Origin: Telmatospirillum sp.
GTDB lineage: Bacteria; Pseudomonadota; Alphaproteobacteria; Rhodospirillales; Magnetospirillaceae
Reading direction: 5' to 3'
Length of the DNA: 62,406 nucleotides
Assembly (NCBI GenBank): GCA_009712185.1
Contig: WASQ01000059.1
Coordinates: forward strand, 10,227-72,632
The translations under genes were made by a program, and so were the position numbers. Under the pieces are notes generated by a model, which saw nothing but the letters and a program-made list of their open reading frames with translations, did not search any database and was not told the DNA's origin. Each line of letters opens with the position of its first letter. Within the stretch, counting starts at the first letter, position 1. Shown one piece after another: positions 46,335 through 54,666 of the stretch.

Positions 46335-46360
46335 CTCAAGGAAACGGAACGACCAAGGGC

Positions 46361-46897
46361 ATGACCAGCGACATCAACCTTTTCCCGTCACGGACCCATG
46401 ACCACGCCGGCTGCGTCAAAAGCGCGCTGGACGCCGCCGCGGCCTGTTGCGAAAAGCACGGTGCGCGCTTCACGGCCTTGCGACGGCGGGTACTGGAACT
46501 GGTCTGGACCAGCCACGAGCCGATCGGGGCTTACGCGCTGCTCGATACGCTCAAGGCCGAAGGACAGGCCGCGGCCCCTCCCACCGTCTATCGCGCCCTC
46601 GATTTCCTGATCGAACAGGGGCTTGTCCATCGCCTGGAACGATTGAACGCCTTTGTCGGATGTCCGCATCCCGATTCCCGGCATTCCGCCCATTTCCTGA
46701 TCTGCACGGAATGCGGCCGCGCGGCGGAACTGCGCGACAATCCCGCCATCGATGCCGCCATTCGTCAGGCCGCGGATGCGTTCGGCTTTACCGTTTCCCG
46801 CCAGACCATCGAGGTGGAGGGCATCTGCCCTGATTGCCGTGACGGCCTGGGGACCGCCGAGCCGAAGTCCCGCCCCTCGGCCAGCGGCGGAGTCTGA
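46361..46897 (+). CDS. zur: Fur-family regulator, Zur type
   Basis: A 178-residue zinc-sensing repressor. The winged helix (ALRRRVLELVWTSHEPIGAYALL, then PPTVYRALDFLIEQGLVHRL) binds DNA. The dimer domain has CTECGRA and CPDC, the four cysteines of the structural zinc site, and His/Asp residues for the sensory site (HPDSRHSAHF). The pattern and the ALLD-TLKAEG segment favour Zur over Fur or PerR. It is divergent from hisI and the COG0523 GTPase, the usual Zur targets. The start is the ATG at 46361; an AAGGAAA further upstream is the best ribosome site, about 17 bases away. Confidence 0.9.
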   Translation: MTSDINLFPSRTHDHAGCVKSALDAAAACCEKHGARFTALRRRVLELVWTSHEPIGAYALLDTLKAEGQAAAPPTVYRALDFLIEQGLVHRLERLNAFVGCPHPDSRHSAHFLICTECGRAAELRDNPAIDAAIRQAADAFGFTVSRQTIEVEGICPDCRDGLGTAEPKSRPSASGGV

Positions 46898-46909
46898 ACC
46901 CGCGGGAGC

Positions 46910-46964
46910 GGCGCGAAAACGTCCGGCGCCCCTCCCCAAGGGCCAGGGGCAACGCTTTCGCGCC
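46910..46964. terminator. Hairpin between convergent zur and DUF192 genes
   Basis: GGCGCGAAA (46910-46918) pairs with TTTCGCGCC (46956-46964), with a smaller internal hairpin (CCCCAAGGG...). It lies between two convergent stops, so it could terminate both transcripts. Confidence 0.55.
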
Positions 46965-46969
46965 AAACC

Positions 46970-47419
46970 TTAAGGGGCGAAGACGGGGACCGGAACCGAG
47001 ACGCGGTCGCCCGCCTTGAGCTTCAGCCGGTCAGCCGTGCCCCCGTTCACTTCCAGGACCGCGCGAACCGCTTCGGGCGACGGAATCACCTCAAGCGACA
47101 TCGGCACCGTCCGCTCGGCGATGCCGGCAATGCGCCCATCCCGGGTAATGAACACCATGTCGAGAGGGATGAGGGTGTTCTTCATCCACATATTGACCGG
47201 TCGGTCCTCCCCGAAATCGAACAGCATTCCGGCATCCGCCGGCAGGCTGGACCGGTTCATCAGCCCACGCGCCAGTTCCTGGGGCGTCCGCGCGACCTCC
47301 ACGGAAAAGGACAGCGAACGGCCATCCTGGGTGGCGATCGTCAAGGGAGTCGCGCCCGCTGCCAGGGCCGGCCAGGGCGGCAGAAACAACAGCAGGGCGA
47401 GAATTCTGAGGAACGGCAT
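46970..47419 (-). CDS. Exported DUF192 family protein
   Basis: A 149-residue protein with a signal peptide (MPFLRILALLLFLPPWPALA) and a DUF192 domain. Conserved segments are ARGLMNRSSLPADAGMLFDF, WMKNTLIPLDMVFI and VLEVNGG. The family is small, periplasmic or extracellular and of unknown function; structures show a beta-rich fold. The ATG at 47419 has a GGAGAG site about 10 bases upstream. It is divergent from the ChaN-like gene. Confidence 0.9.
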   Translation of the reverse strand: MPFLRILALLLFLPPWPALAAGATPLTIATQDGRSLSFSVEVARTPQELARGLMNRSSLPADAGMLFDFGEDRPVNMWMKNTLIPLDMVFITRDGRIAGIAERTVPMSLEVIPSPEAVRAVLEVNGGTADRLKLKAGDRVSVPVPVFAP

Positions 47420-47758
47420 TTTGCACAGGCTCTCCGGTTGGGACTTTCGCCACCGGCCGGACAACCTCCCCCCTCCGATGGGCCCCGTCGTGGCGAAAAG
47501 ATGGACAGTGCCGTTCCAGACCTCCCCGCGCAACCGGAAATCCTCGCAGCATTCCATGAAAGCGATGGATCCCGGCGGGAGCGCTGGACGAAACAGCACC
47601 CCATGGTTGCAATCGCGAACGGGCTGCGGATCGAATTCCCAATATCCCGCCGCCCTTTGCCGTGGCGTCCGTTCCATCCATTCGCTTCCCGCCGGGCCAA
47701 AAGGGACAAGCGGTGCCTGTTGCTGCTATTCTGGTCAATCACGCTCGCCGGAGATGCC
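47420..47758. other. Divergent intergenic region, DUF192 / ChaN-like
   Basis: About 340 bases. Frames on both strands stay open through it by virtue of GC content, extending both genes upstream, but without any signal peptide or family match in the extensions. I take it as the shared promoter region. Confidence 0.5.
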
Positions 47759-48739
47759 ATGCCCCGCCTTCTCGCCATACTGCTGCTGCTTGCCGCCTTT
47801 CCCGCGGTCGCCCAGGACTTCGGTCCGCCATGGACAACGGCGTTGTCGGCGACCCACCCCCTGGTTGGACGGATCTGGAGCCCCGCCGAAGGCCGCTACC
47901 TCCGACAGCAGGATCTGTCCGACCGGCTTGGCAAAGCCGACATCGTCCTTCTGGGGGAGCGACATGACAACCCGGACCATCACCGGCTCCAGACCTGGGC
48001 ACTGGAAAAGATCATCGCCGCCGGACGTCACCCGGCCCTTGCATTCGAGATGATCGGGCCCGAGCGGAAGGCCGCCTTCGATTCCCGGCGGGCGGCCGCT
48101 CCCGACGATATCGACGGCCTCGGCGAAGCACTCGACTGGGCCCACAGCAACTGGCCGGACTGGAACCAATACCGTCCCCTGTTCGCCCTGGCGGTGGCGG
48201 CGCATCTTCCGGTGCGGCCGGCCAATCTGTCGAAAGAGACCGTCCAGACTATCGCCCGGGGCATGCCGGTCGGCGATGACGCCAAACGGGGCTATGGCAT
48301 CGACCAGCCACTCCCGGAGTTTCTTTTTGCTCCGATGGCGGAGGAAATCCGCCAAAGCCATTGCGGCAGGCTTCCTGAAAGGGCTGTCTCGCCCATGGTC
48401 GACGTCCAGCGGGCGAGAGACCGGGTCATGGCACTGGCCCTGATGACCGACGCCCCCGAAGGGGCCGTGCTGATCGCCGGTGCGGGTCATACGCGCGCTG
48501 ACCGCGGTGTCCCCCTGCATCTGCGCGTCCTGGCGCCCGGACGCCCCGTGTTCTCGCTGGCATTCATCGAAGTCGACGACGATCGCGCGGATCCGGCCTC
48601 TTACGGCGAGGCCTATGGAGCGGCGACACCGCCGTTCGACGCGGTCTGGTTCACCCCGCGCGCCACCGACGACGATCCTTGTGCCGAAATGGAACGTCTG
48701 ATGCAGCGCAAAGCCATGGACCGGAAGAGCGAGCGGTGA
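47759..48739 (+). CDS. ChaN-like haem-binding exported protein (DUF399)
   Basis: A 326-residue periplasmic protein of the ChaN/PhuW family. The signal peptide (MPRLLAILLLLAAFPAVAQ) ends in AVAQ, and no lipobox cysteine is present, so unlike ChaN it should be soluble. The family hallmark is LLGERHDNPDHHRLQ at about 60-75, followed by ALAFEMI. The C-terminal part has LIAGAGHTRADRGVP. ChaN dimers bind haem and are linked to iron uptake; no haem transporter is adjacent here. The ATG at 47759 has a GGAGAT ribosome site. Confidence 0.85.
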   Translation: MPRLLAILLLLAAFPAVAQDFGPPWTTALSATHPLVGRIWSPAEGRYLRQQDLSDRLGKADIVLLGERHDNPDHHRLQTWALEKIIAAGRHPALAFEMIGPERKAAFDSRRAAAPDDIDGLGEALDWAHSNWPDWNQYRPLFALAVAAHLPVRPANLSKETVQTIARGMPVGDDAKRGYGIDQPLPEFLFAPMAEEIRQSHCGRLPERAVSPMVDVQRARDRVMALALMTDAPEGAVLIAGAGHTRADRGVPLHLRVLAPGRPVFSLAFIEVDDDRADPASYGEAYGAATPPFDAVWFTPRATDDDPCAEMERLMQRKAMDRKSER

Positions 48740-49003
48740 CAGGCGCCAGTCCGGACAGTCTCAAGGCGGTCAGGTCAACGCCTGGCGATCCACATGCGAT
48801 ACGGTGCCACGAAACGGCGCGATGGCGGGGTCCTCGCCGGAGACGGCCGAAACATACCCAAATACTATTCTTGATATTTTAATAAAATTATTTCTTTTAT
48901 GCGCCTGAAGTCAGGATACCCTAAAAAGATCCTGACAGATCATCGTCAGAGAAGGCCGCAAGGAGAATATATTTATTTTCCGATCATCAGGAGGTTGTGT
49001 AAA
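48740..49003. other. Promoter region of the PEP-CTERM-like gene
   Basis: 264 bases. The stretch 48860-48900 is AT-rich (ATTCTTGATATTTTAATAAAATTATTTC) and is a likely promoter area. Confidence 0.45.
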
Positions 49004-49696
49004 ATGCACCATTCCCTGATCAAAGCACTCCTGACCTTTTCCTTTCTTTCGATCCCCATGACCTCGGAAGCCGCGATTATCTATGAGGCGCCGCCGGGTC
49101 CGTGGGGAAACTGTCAATTTGAAACGACCTGCGGCGCCTTGTTCAAGACGCCGAACCTCTTCGCCGCCGGACAATTTGTCCTGTCCGCGAATACCACGAT
49201 TGCCACTGCGGCATTCTTTGCCGTCATCGACGGGGCGTCGACACTGTACGGGGTCGACTGGGGAATCTGGGGGTCCGGGGGCGCCTTACCGTCCGGGCTG
49301 ATCTACTACAAAAGCCTGCAAGGGTTCAAAGCGGTTCCCGACGGGGTGAATTCCCAGGGCAAGCCCCTCGAACTGGTCGAACTTGATGCCGGAAATCTGA
49401 AACTGGCGGCGGGAACCTACTGGTTCGGCGTCCATGCCCATGCGACGTCGATCGGAACCTATCTGTCGAACTCCATCACCGGCCCCGCGGCGCAAAGCGT
49501 CGATGGCGGCAGAAGCTGGAGCCCGTTCTACGAGGGCAATCCGGGGATCGCCTTTGAAATTCTGTCCCCCGACATACCGCCGCAACCTCCGACTCCGCCG
49601 GTGGGACCGACACGAATTCCCGCTCCGCCCGCTTCGGCTTTACTGGCGGCCGGTCTGCTGGGGCTGTACCTCCTTCGCCGCCGACGCCCCGTTTGA
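49004..49696 (+). CDS. Exported protein with PEP-CTERM-like sorting signal
   Basis: A 230-residue secreted protein. An N-terminal signal peptide (MHHSLIKALLTFSFLSIPM, ending near SEAA) precedes a beta-rich body with few charged residues, for example TYWFGVHAHATS, similar to the structure-less surface proteins of this class. The C-terminus has the three-part layout of exosortase substrates: a proline motif (PAPPAS), one hydrophobic helix (ALLAAGLLGLYLL) and an Arg cluster (RRRR). An exosortase should be encoded elsewhere in the genome. An AGGAGG ribosome site precedes the ATG by about 10 bases. Its 3' end overlaps the convergent next gene by 57 bases. Confidence 0.75.
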   Translation: MHHSLIKALLTFSFLSIPMTSEAAIIYEAPPGPWGNCQFETTCGALFKTPNLFAAGQFVLSANTTIATAAFFAVIDGASTLYGVDWGIWGSGGALPSGLIYYKSLQGFKAVPDGVNSQGKPLELVELDAGNLKLAAGTYWFGVHAHATSIGTYLSNSITGPAAQSVDGGRSWSPFYEGNPGIAFEILSPDIPPQPPTPPVGPTRIPAPPASALLAAGLLGLYLLRRRRPV

Positions 49697-50269
49697 CGGA
49701 ACAGGAGGGGCTTTATCGGACTGGGGGGCGAGTTCATTGTCACGCCGGGGCTGTTCGGCCCCGGCGCCCTTGCCCTCGGCATTCTTGCCTTCGGTGTTTT
49801 TTTCCTGGGCCTTTTTCATTCTGACCCAGGTCTCGGCTTCCAGGCGCTTCAACAGTCTGTCGAACTGCTCGATCCTCTCGAAGCGCTTTTCCCGGGCGAG
49901 TTCGCGATAGCGGGCAACAGTCCGCCGGATAAAAATCTCGGCCAGAACGGCAAAGCCGATCACCCCCGCCCCCACGCAGATCTCGGCCGCCAGATCGCCG
50001 AAGCGGCGATCGACCGTCACCACGGCTCCCCAGAAGCCGACGGTAACGACGGTTACGACGCCGGCCAGAATCAGCCGGCGGGCAATCGCATCCTGCCGGC
50101 TGACCGCCACCTGCTTTTCGAAATCGTTGAACGCATTCACCAGTTCAGCCCGTGCCAGGGACTGCCAGGTTTTGAAAGACATGCCATGAATGCTGCGACC
50201 ATCGCGGATAAGCTGTTCCAGGCGACGGATCAGATAGTCGGCACGTTGTTCCGGGGTCGGACCTGCCAT
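49640..50269 (-). CDS. Unknown membrane protein with coiled-coil tail
   Basis: A 209-residue protein. A helical N-terminal cytoplasmic part (PEQRADYLIRRLEQLIRDGR) is followed by two membrane helices at about 65-85 and 95-117, an Arg/Glu-rich coiled-coil segment (ELAREKRFERIEQFDRLLKR) and a low-complexity Lys/Gln/Pro tail. The ATG at 50269 has GGAGAG upstream. The tail overlaps the convergent PEP-CTERM-like gene, so part of it may be an extension without function. I do not recognise a family. Confidence 0.65.
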   Translation of the reverse strand: MAGPTPEQRADYLIRRLEQLIRDGRSIHGMSFKTWQSLARAELVNAFNDFEKQVAVSRQDAIARRLILAGVVTVVTVGFWGAVVTVDRRFGDLAAEICVGAGVIGFAVLAEIFIRRTVARYRELAREKRFERIEQFDRLLKRLEAETWVRMKKAQEKNTEGKNAEGKGAGAEQPRRDNELAPQSDKAPPVPSNGASAAKEVQPQQTGRQ

Positions 50270-50397
50270 GAACGGAGCTCTCCGGGAATTACGCAATCAA
50301 GTGATCCGGCCGATCCCGGGACACCCCGAAACGGCCGAAGTTTTGCCGTTCACGGTGCCCTGCTGGTCACGGCGATATTCAAAGGGGTCCTGCATGG

Positions 50398-50970
50398 TCA
50401 GTTTTTAGCCGGAGGCATCCATTTTTTCACCGCCACCGGAGCCCCGGACTGGGACCGCATGACCCGTGGCCGAACCACCTGATCGAGCGAGGGAGCGGCA
50501 ACGGACCGGGCCTGTTCCGCCACCTCTTCCTTGGTTTCCGCAGGCTTGCGGCCATAAAACGCCACCATGGCAGCCAGGGAGATCACCGCCCCCTTGCCCT
50601 TGGCAATGGCCTCCGCATAGGGCGGATGCATCCGGATCTGCCGGTTCAACTGTTCGGCGGTGTACTGACCGAAGCGCCCCCAGATGCTGTCCAGGAAATG
50701 AATGACGCCCTCGCCCAGCGGCAAGGCCTCGATCGGCGGACGCTGGATGGCGCAGGCCCTGAACACATTGGGCTCGACAGGACCGAACTCGTCCGCGACA
50801 AACAGTCCCGGCATCAGAAGGCGCCCCTGGGACGCAACCGCAAAATAAGCCTGGGACAGATACATCAGCCGGTGAAGCTTCTGCGGCTGCAAATATTCAT
50901 TGTCGTCAAGGGCACGATCAATGAACCAGTAGGCGACATCGAAACAGGAGATTGTGGCGGCCGACGCCAT
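50398..50970 (-). CDS. Panacea/DUF4065 (SocA-like) protein
   Basis: A 190-residue protein whose first 140 residues match the Panacea/DUF4065 domain: FDVAYWFIDRA, then LQPQKLHRLMYLSQAYF and FVADEFGPVEPNVF. The Caulobacter antitoxin SocA, which acts as a proteolysis adaptor for SocB, and GepA-like phage proteins share it. Panacea proteins are often the antitoxin half of toxin-antitoxin pairs. No toxin-sized gene is coupled here: the next gene on the strand (49640-50269) is 128 bases away and is a membrane protein. The C-terminal 50 residues are a charged linker unlike the family. Confidence 0.8.
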   Translation of the reverse strand: MASAATISCFDVAYWFIDRALDDNEYLQPQKLHRLMYLSQAYFAVASQGRLLMPGLFVADEFGPVEPNVFRACAIQRPPIEALPLGEGVIHFLDSIWGRFGQYTAEQLNRQIRMHPPYAEAIAKGKGAVISLAAMVAFYGRKPAETKEEVAEQARSVAAPSLDQVVRPRVMRSQSGAPVAVKKWMPPAKN

Positions 50971-51346
50971 CGTGTTGCCTTCGCTATTCCTGACAAATCA
51001 GCCCGGCTGGGGGTCCGCAAACCATACCCCCGCATCGATGATTCGCCAAGCCCCGGCCTGGATCGGACCGGAGCCGCGACCTCCACGGGTTAACATGGAT
51101 TGGCCCGGGAAACCGGGATTGGGTCGGACATTCTCCCCGCCGCGCTCAATCTCTTGTCCCCGGGCGGCAGGGCTTACGAAACAAATCCTCAGTGGGTCCG
51201 GCGTCCCAACCGGACTCCGCCGCGACAGCGGCGGAATGGCTGGACGCCGGCTTTGCCTGAACACTGGCAGGGCCTCGTGCCGCTGATTTCCTCACAGCCC
51301 AGGACGATCGCCCCCTGTCTGGCGCCGGCGCGATCCGGCGGGGCCA
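50971..51346. other. Intergenic region with a dispersed repeat
   Basis: About 375 bases with no gene that I can support. The right-hand part holds copy 2 of the repeat seen at the window start. Confidence 0.55.
51215..51300. repeat. Diverged dispersed intergenic repeat, copy 2
   Basis: It starts CTCCGCCGCGACAGCGGCGG and ends GGCCTCGTGCCGCTGATTTC-CTCACAGCCC, matching in order the blocks of the stretch at 22-110. Confidence 0.45.
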
Positions 51347-51775
51347 TCAGGTGATGCGGTTGATCACGCTGCCCTGGACCGCATAAGCGCCGGCGAACAG
51401 CCGCATGTTGAATTCATAGCGGCCGACACCCCGCTGAATATCTCCGATCACCAGGGCGACGAATGTGGTGCCGTCGGACGGGCCATGGGCCGAGAAGGCC
51501 ACGGCGAGACGCCCGACCAGGGGCGTGAACATCGGGCGCCCTTGGGAACCCTGGCCGTGCTGCCCGCCGAATCCGTCGCGTCCGTAGCCGGATCCCCCGC
51601 CCTGACGCCAGCGCGACGGAAACTCCGTCGCGTCGGTCTCCGTGATCTCATCGACTTCGAACCCGGGGGCATAACCGGCCTCCAGCGGAACCCGGGTTGG
51701 TACCGAGCGTCCACTGCCGGATCGTGCCGCGCCTACTCTCGAAGTCGCTGCCATGTTGTCACGCGCCAAAGTCAT
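51347..51775 (-). CDS. Unknown protein with Gly-rich middle
   Basis: A 142-residue protein. The first 80 residues are low-complexity with a Gly-rich stretch (QGGGSGYGRDGFGGQHGQG). The last 60 look like a compact beta domain (GRLAVAFSAHG, then GTTFVALVIGDIQ and GRYEFNMRLFAGAYAVQG). An ATG at 51754 is an alternative start. No ribosome site is strong. It lies downstream of the hybrid kinase on the same strand with a 72-base gap. I do not recognise it. Confidence 0.5.
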   Translation of the reverse strand: MTLARDNMAATSRVGAARSGSGRSVPTRVPLEAGYAPGFEVDEITETDATEFPSRWRQGGGSGYGRDGFGGQHGQGSQGRPMFTPLVGRLAVAFSAHGPSDGTTFVALVIGDIQRGVGRYEFNMRLFAGAYAVQGSVINRIT

Positions 51776-51847
51776 TAACGAATACTTTAGACTTTCGCGG
51801 CGAACGGAGCAACGACTCCGAACATGCTATGGAATGCAGGCATGAGG

Positions 51848-54457
51848 TCAGGCTGAAATCCGCGGCGGAGTTGAAGATCGGGCCAGGACTTCGTCAATCA
51901 TCTGGTGAAGAACGCCTGGCTGGACCGGCTTATGCAGCAGGCCATGACCGCTCGCCTTGGCCTGACGCAGGCGTTCGGGCGCGGTGTCGCCGGTCAGAAT
52001 GATGGCCGGCAATGGGGCACGGACCATGGTCCGGATCCGCGAAATCGCCTGGGCACCGGTCGCCCCGCCCTGAAGGCGGTAATCCGCCAGGATCAGATCC
52101 GGCGTCTTACCGGCTTCTCCCAGATGGTGCACAGCCTCATCGCAGGTCCGGGCGGCCAGAACGCCGAATCCCCAGGTCTCCAGGAGAAGCCGTGTGCTTT
52201 CGAGGACGTCGGGCTCATCCTCGATCACCAGAATGGTGGCATCTCCGTCGTGAACTCCAAGCGTCGACGGCTTGCTTTGCGATGCCACCGGCAATGACCG
52301 GGCCAGCGGCACTTCGATCGAGAAGACCGACCCCTTGCGCGGTTCCGATGAAACCCCGATCCGGTGCCCCAGCAATTGCGCCAGCCTGTCCACGATCGTC
52401 AAACCCAGCCCCAAGCCCTGACGGCGGTCGCGGGCGGAATTTCCAAGTTGATGAAATTCCCGGAAAATCAAAGGAAGCTGATCGCGCGGAATCCCGATTC
52501 CGGTATCCCAGACCTCGATCTTCAAGGTGTCGCCATGCCGGCGGCATCCCAACAAAATCCGGCCGACCTTGGTGTAACGGACCGCATTGTTGAGAAGATT
52601 ACGCAAGATTCGTTCCAGCAGCGCGGCATCACTGGTGATCACGGCACTGGACGGCACATAACGGAATTCCAGGCCGACCTCCGCCACCTGGGGACCGAAC
52701 TCAGCGGACAGACGGGACAGAAGACGCCCGATCTCGAACGCCGACATCGCCGGCTCGACCAGTCCGGCCTCCAATTTCGAGACGTCGAGCAACCCGTTCA
52801 GAAGCGTCTCCAATGCGGCCGCCGAATCCTCGATCCGGCCGATCAGAGCGGCGTCCTCCGGGGTGTGGTCACGCCCGGCGAGGACGGTGACGAACATCGA
52901 CAAGGCCTGCAAGGGTTGGCGAAGATCGTGGCTGGCCGCGGCAAGAAACCGGGTCTTTGCCATATTGGCCTGCTCGGCGCCCTCTTTGGCCTTGCACAAT
53001 TCGTCCCGGATCTGTTGCTGCGCCGAATGATCGTGCATGAACAGGAAATAGAATTGGGGTAAGCCGGCACGATCGAAAACCGTTCCCGCCCGCTGCCACA
53101 GCGGAAAAACCCGACCGTCCGTATCCCTGGCGTCCAGCACGCCTTCCCAGCCGGTACCATCGACCAGGGCCGGCACCACCATCTGCCGGACGATTTCCTG
53201 CGACACGTCTGTGTAGTTATCGAGATAGGAGTCCACTTTTCCGGGCTCGGCGTCCGAACCAAACAACCGTTCATGGGCGGGATTCTGATAGAACGTCTCA
53301 CCCGTACTGGTCAGGATGACGATCGCCTCCGCGGCCGCCTCGACAACGGCGCGGAAGGTGGACAGATCGGCCTCGGCCCGCTTGCGTTCGTCGATGTCCT
53401 CGATCATGGCGATGCCGAAGCTGTCAGCGCCGTGGCCGCGGACCAGGGTCACGGTCAGACGTCCCCAGAAGATCCGTCCGTCCTTGCGCAGATAACGCGT
53501 CTCGTGCCGGTAACTGCTGATCTCGCCTGCCAGAAGCTGGCGCGCCAGGGCGGATTCCGCCTTCAGGTCATCGGGATGCACGAGGTCGGCATAGCAAACG
53601 GCGGACAATTCGTCGGCACGGTATCCCAGCATCGTCAGCAGCGCCTGATTGGCCTGGATGATGCGCCCTCCGGCGCGGATCACCGCGAAACCGATCGGGG
53701 CGTTCTGGAAGATCGTCCGGAAGCGCGCCTCGCTCTCCCTCAGCGCCTGTTCACGGTTTTTGAGCCCCGTGATATCCGTTCCGGTCATCACCGTGGACCC
53801 ATCCGGCAGACGCAGGTCGCGAACAAGGAACCAGCGGCCGTCCGGGGTCCGGCATTCATGGGTCAGACCGAAACGCCGGCGTTCCAGATGCTCCTCGATC
53901 CAACGGTGAATCGCGGCGGGATCGTTGATCCATTCCTCGGCCAGCGACCGGATAAAGTCACCATAGGTCGTACCGGTGATCCGGTCGATCTGTGCCTGGG
54001 GAAAAAACTGGCGGAATTTCCTGTTGGACAGGATCAGCCGGTCGCTTTCATCAAAGATGGCAAGGCCGTGGGAAAGATATTCGATCGCATCGATCAGGCG
54101 TTGCCGCGTCTTTTCCTGCGCCGTCCCCATCACCAACTGGCCGTCCGCATCGCCGGAGTTGCGAAGGACCGACAACACCAGGAGATCCGGCCCGGCACGG
54201 CGCCAATGGCGGACCAGCCTCTCGCCGCTCAGGGCGTCAAGACGTCCCGAAATCTCGGCGACGGTCTGGCCGGCACGAAGCTCCGAACAGAAAACCGGCA
54301 GCAACTCCTTGAGGGTGCCGTTCCAGTAAATGAGCCTCTCCGCGCCATCGAACAACAAGACGCCATGGGGCAGGCCATCGAACGCCGTCGCCAGAACGGA
54401 CGGGTCCACAGCGGGTCTGCATTCCGCAGGAATGGCCGTCGCTACCGCGTTAATCAC
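51848..54457 (-). CDS. PAS-containing hybrid histidine kinase
   Basis: A cytoplasmic hybrid sensor kinase of 869 residues without membrane helices. Four PAS-like sensors lie at about 22-110, 122-230, 242-360 and 368-480. The dimerisation/phospho-acceptor domain has H510 in AASHDLRQPLQAL, and the ATPase domain has N624 (LLNNAVRYT), DTGIGIP and GLGLGLTIV. The C-terminal receiver (about 741-869) keeps D792 in LILADYRL and the Lys of HKPV. The SHDLRQPLQ form is typical of NahK/ErcS-like hybrid kinases. The GTG start has an AAGGAG ribosome site 5 bases away. Output would need an Hpt protein or a direct regulator; the Hpt gene at 11846 is a possible partner. Confidence 0.93.
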   Translation of the reverse strand: MINAVATAIPAECRPAVDPSVLATAFDGLPHGVLLFDGAERLIYWNGTLKELLPVFCSELRAGQTVAEISGRLDALSGERLVRHWRRAGPDLLVLSVLRNSGDADGQLVMGTAQEKTRQRLIDAIEYLSHGLAIFDESDRLILSNRKFRQFFPQAQIDRITGTTYGDFIRSLAEEWINDPAAIHRWIEEHLERRRFGLTHECRTPDGRWFLVRDLRLPDGSTVMTGTDITGLKNREQALRESEARFRTIFQNAPIGFAVIRAGGRIIQANQALLTMLGYRADELSAVCYADLVHPDDLKAESALARQLLAGEISSYRHETRYLRKDGRIFWGRLTVTLVRGHGADSFGIAMIEDIDERKRAEADLSTFRAVVEAAAEAIVILTSTGETFYQNPAHERLFGSDAEPGKVDSYLDNYTDVSQEIVRQMVVPALVDGTGWEGVLDARDTDGRVFPLWQRAGTVFDRAGLPQFYFLFMHDHSAQQQIRDELCKAKEGAEQANMAKTRFLAAASHDLRQPLQALSMFVTVLAGRDHTPEDAALIGRIEDSAAALETLLNGLLDVSKLEAGLVEPAMSAFEIGRLLSRLSAEFGPQVAEVGLEFRYVPSSAVITSDAALLERILRNLLNNAVRYTKVGRILLGCRRHGDTLKIEVWDTGIGIPRDQLPLIFREFHQLGNSARDRRQGLGLGLTIVDRLAQLLGHRIGVSSEPRKGSVFSIEVPLARSLPVASQSKPSTLGVHDGDATILVIEDEPDVLESTRLLLETWGFGVLAARTCDEAVHHLGEAGKTPDLILADYRLQGGATGAQAISRIRTMVRAPLPAIILTGDTAPERLRQAKASGHGLLHKPVQPGVLHQMIDEVLARSSTPPRISA

Positions 54458-54520
54458 GTTGCTCCTTGGGGCCAGAAGAGTGACAGTTCAGGGTATTTAA
54501 AGTCTGACAACAAACGCAAT

Positions 54521-54631
54521 ATGACTGAGGGCCTACGTTCGCCATATATCCCAGCAGTATTTATTATTATTATTTTGATTTGGTTAATGATTTATGCGAA
54601 CCAGTCAGGAAAACAGTTGCCTCCGCCTTAA
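54521..54631 (+). CDS. Possible small membrane protein (36 residues)
   Basis: The frame MTEGLRSPYIP, then AVFIIIILIWLMIYANQ and SGKQLPPP, has a single strongly hydrophobic helix between polar ends. This composition is not expected by chance in this GC-rich DNA, although the region is AT-rich, which itself favours Ile and Leu codons. No ribosome site is clear. It lies between the divergent starts/ends of the kinase and putA genes. Confidence 0.35.
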   Translation: MTEGLRSPYIPAVFIIIILIWLMIYANQSGKQLPPP

Positions 54632-54666
54632 CGGGCGACACAACAGGAAATGCACATCAAATAGTT

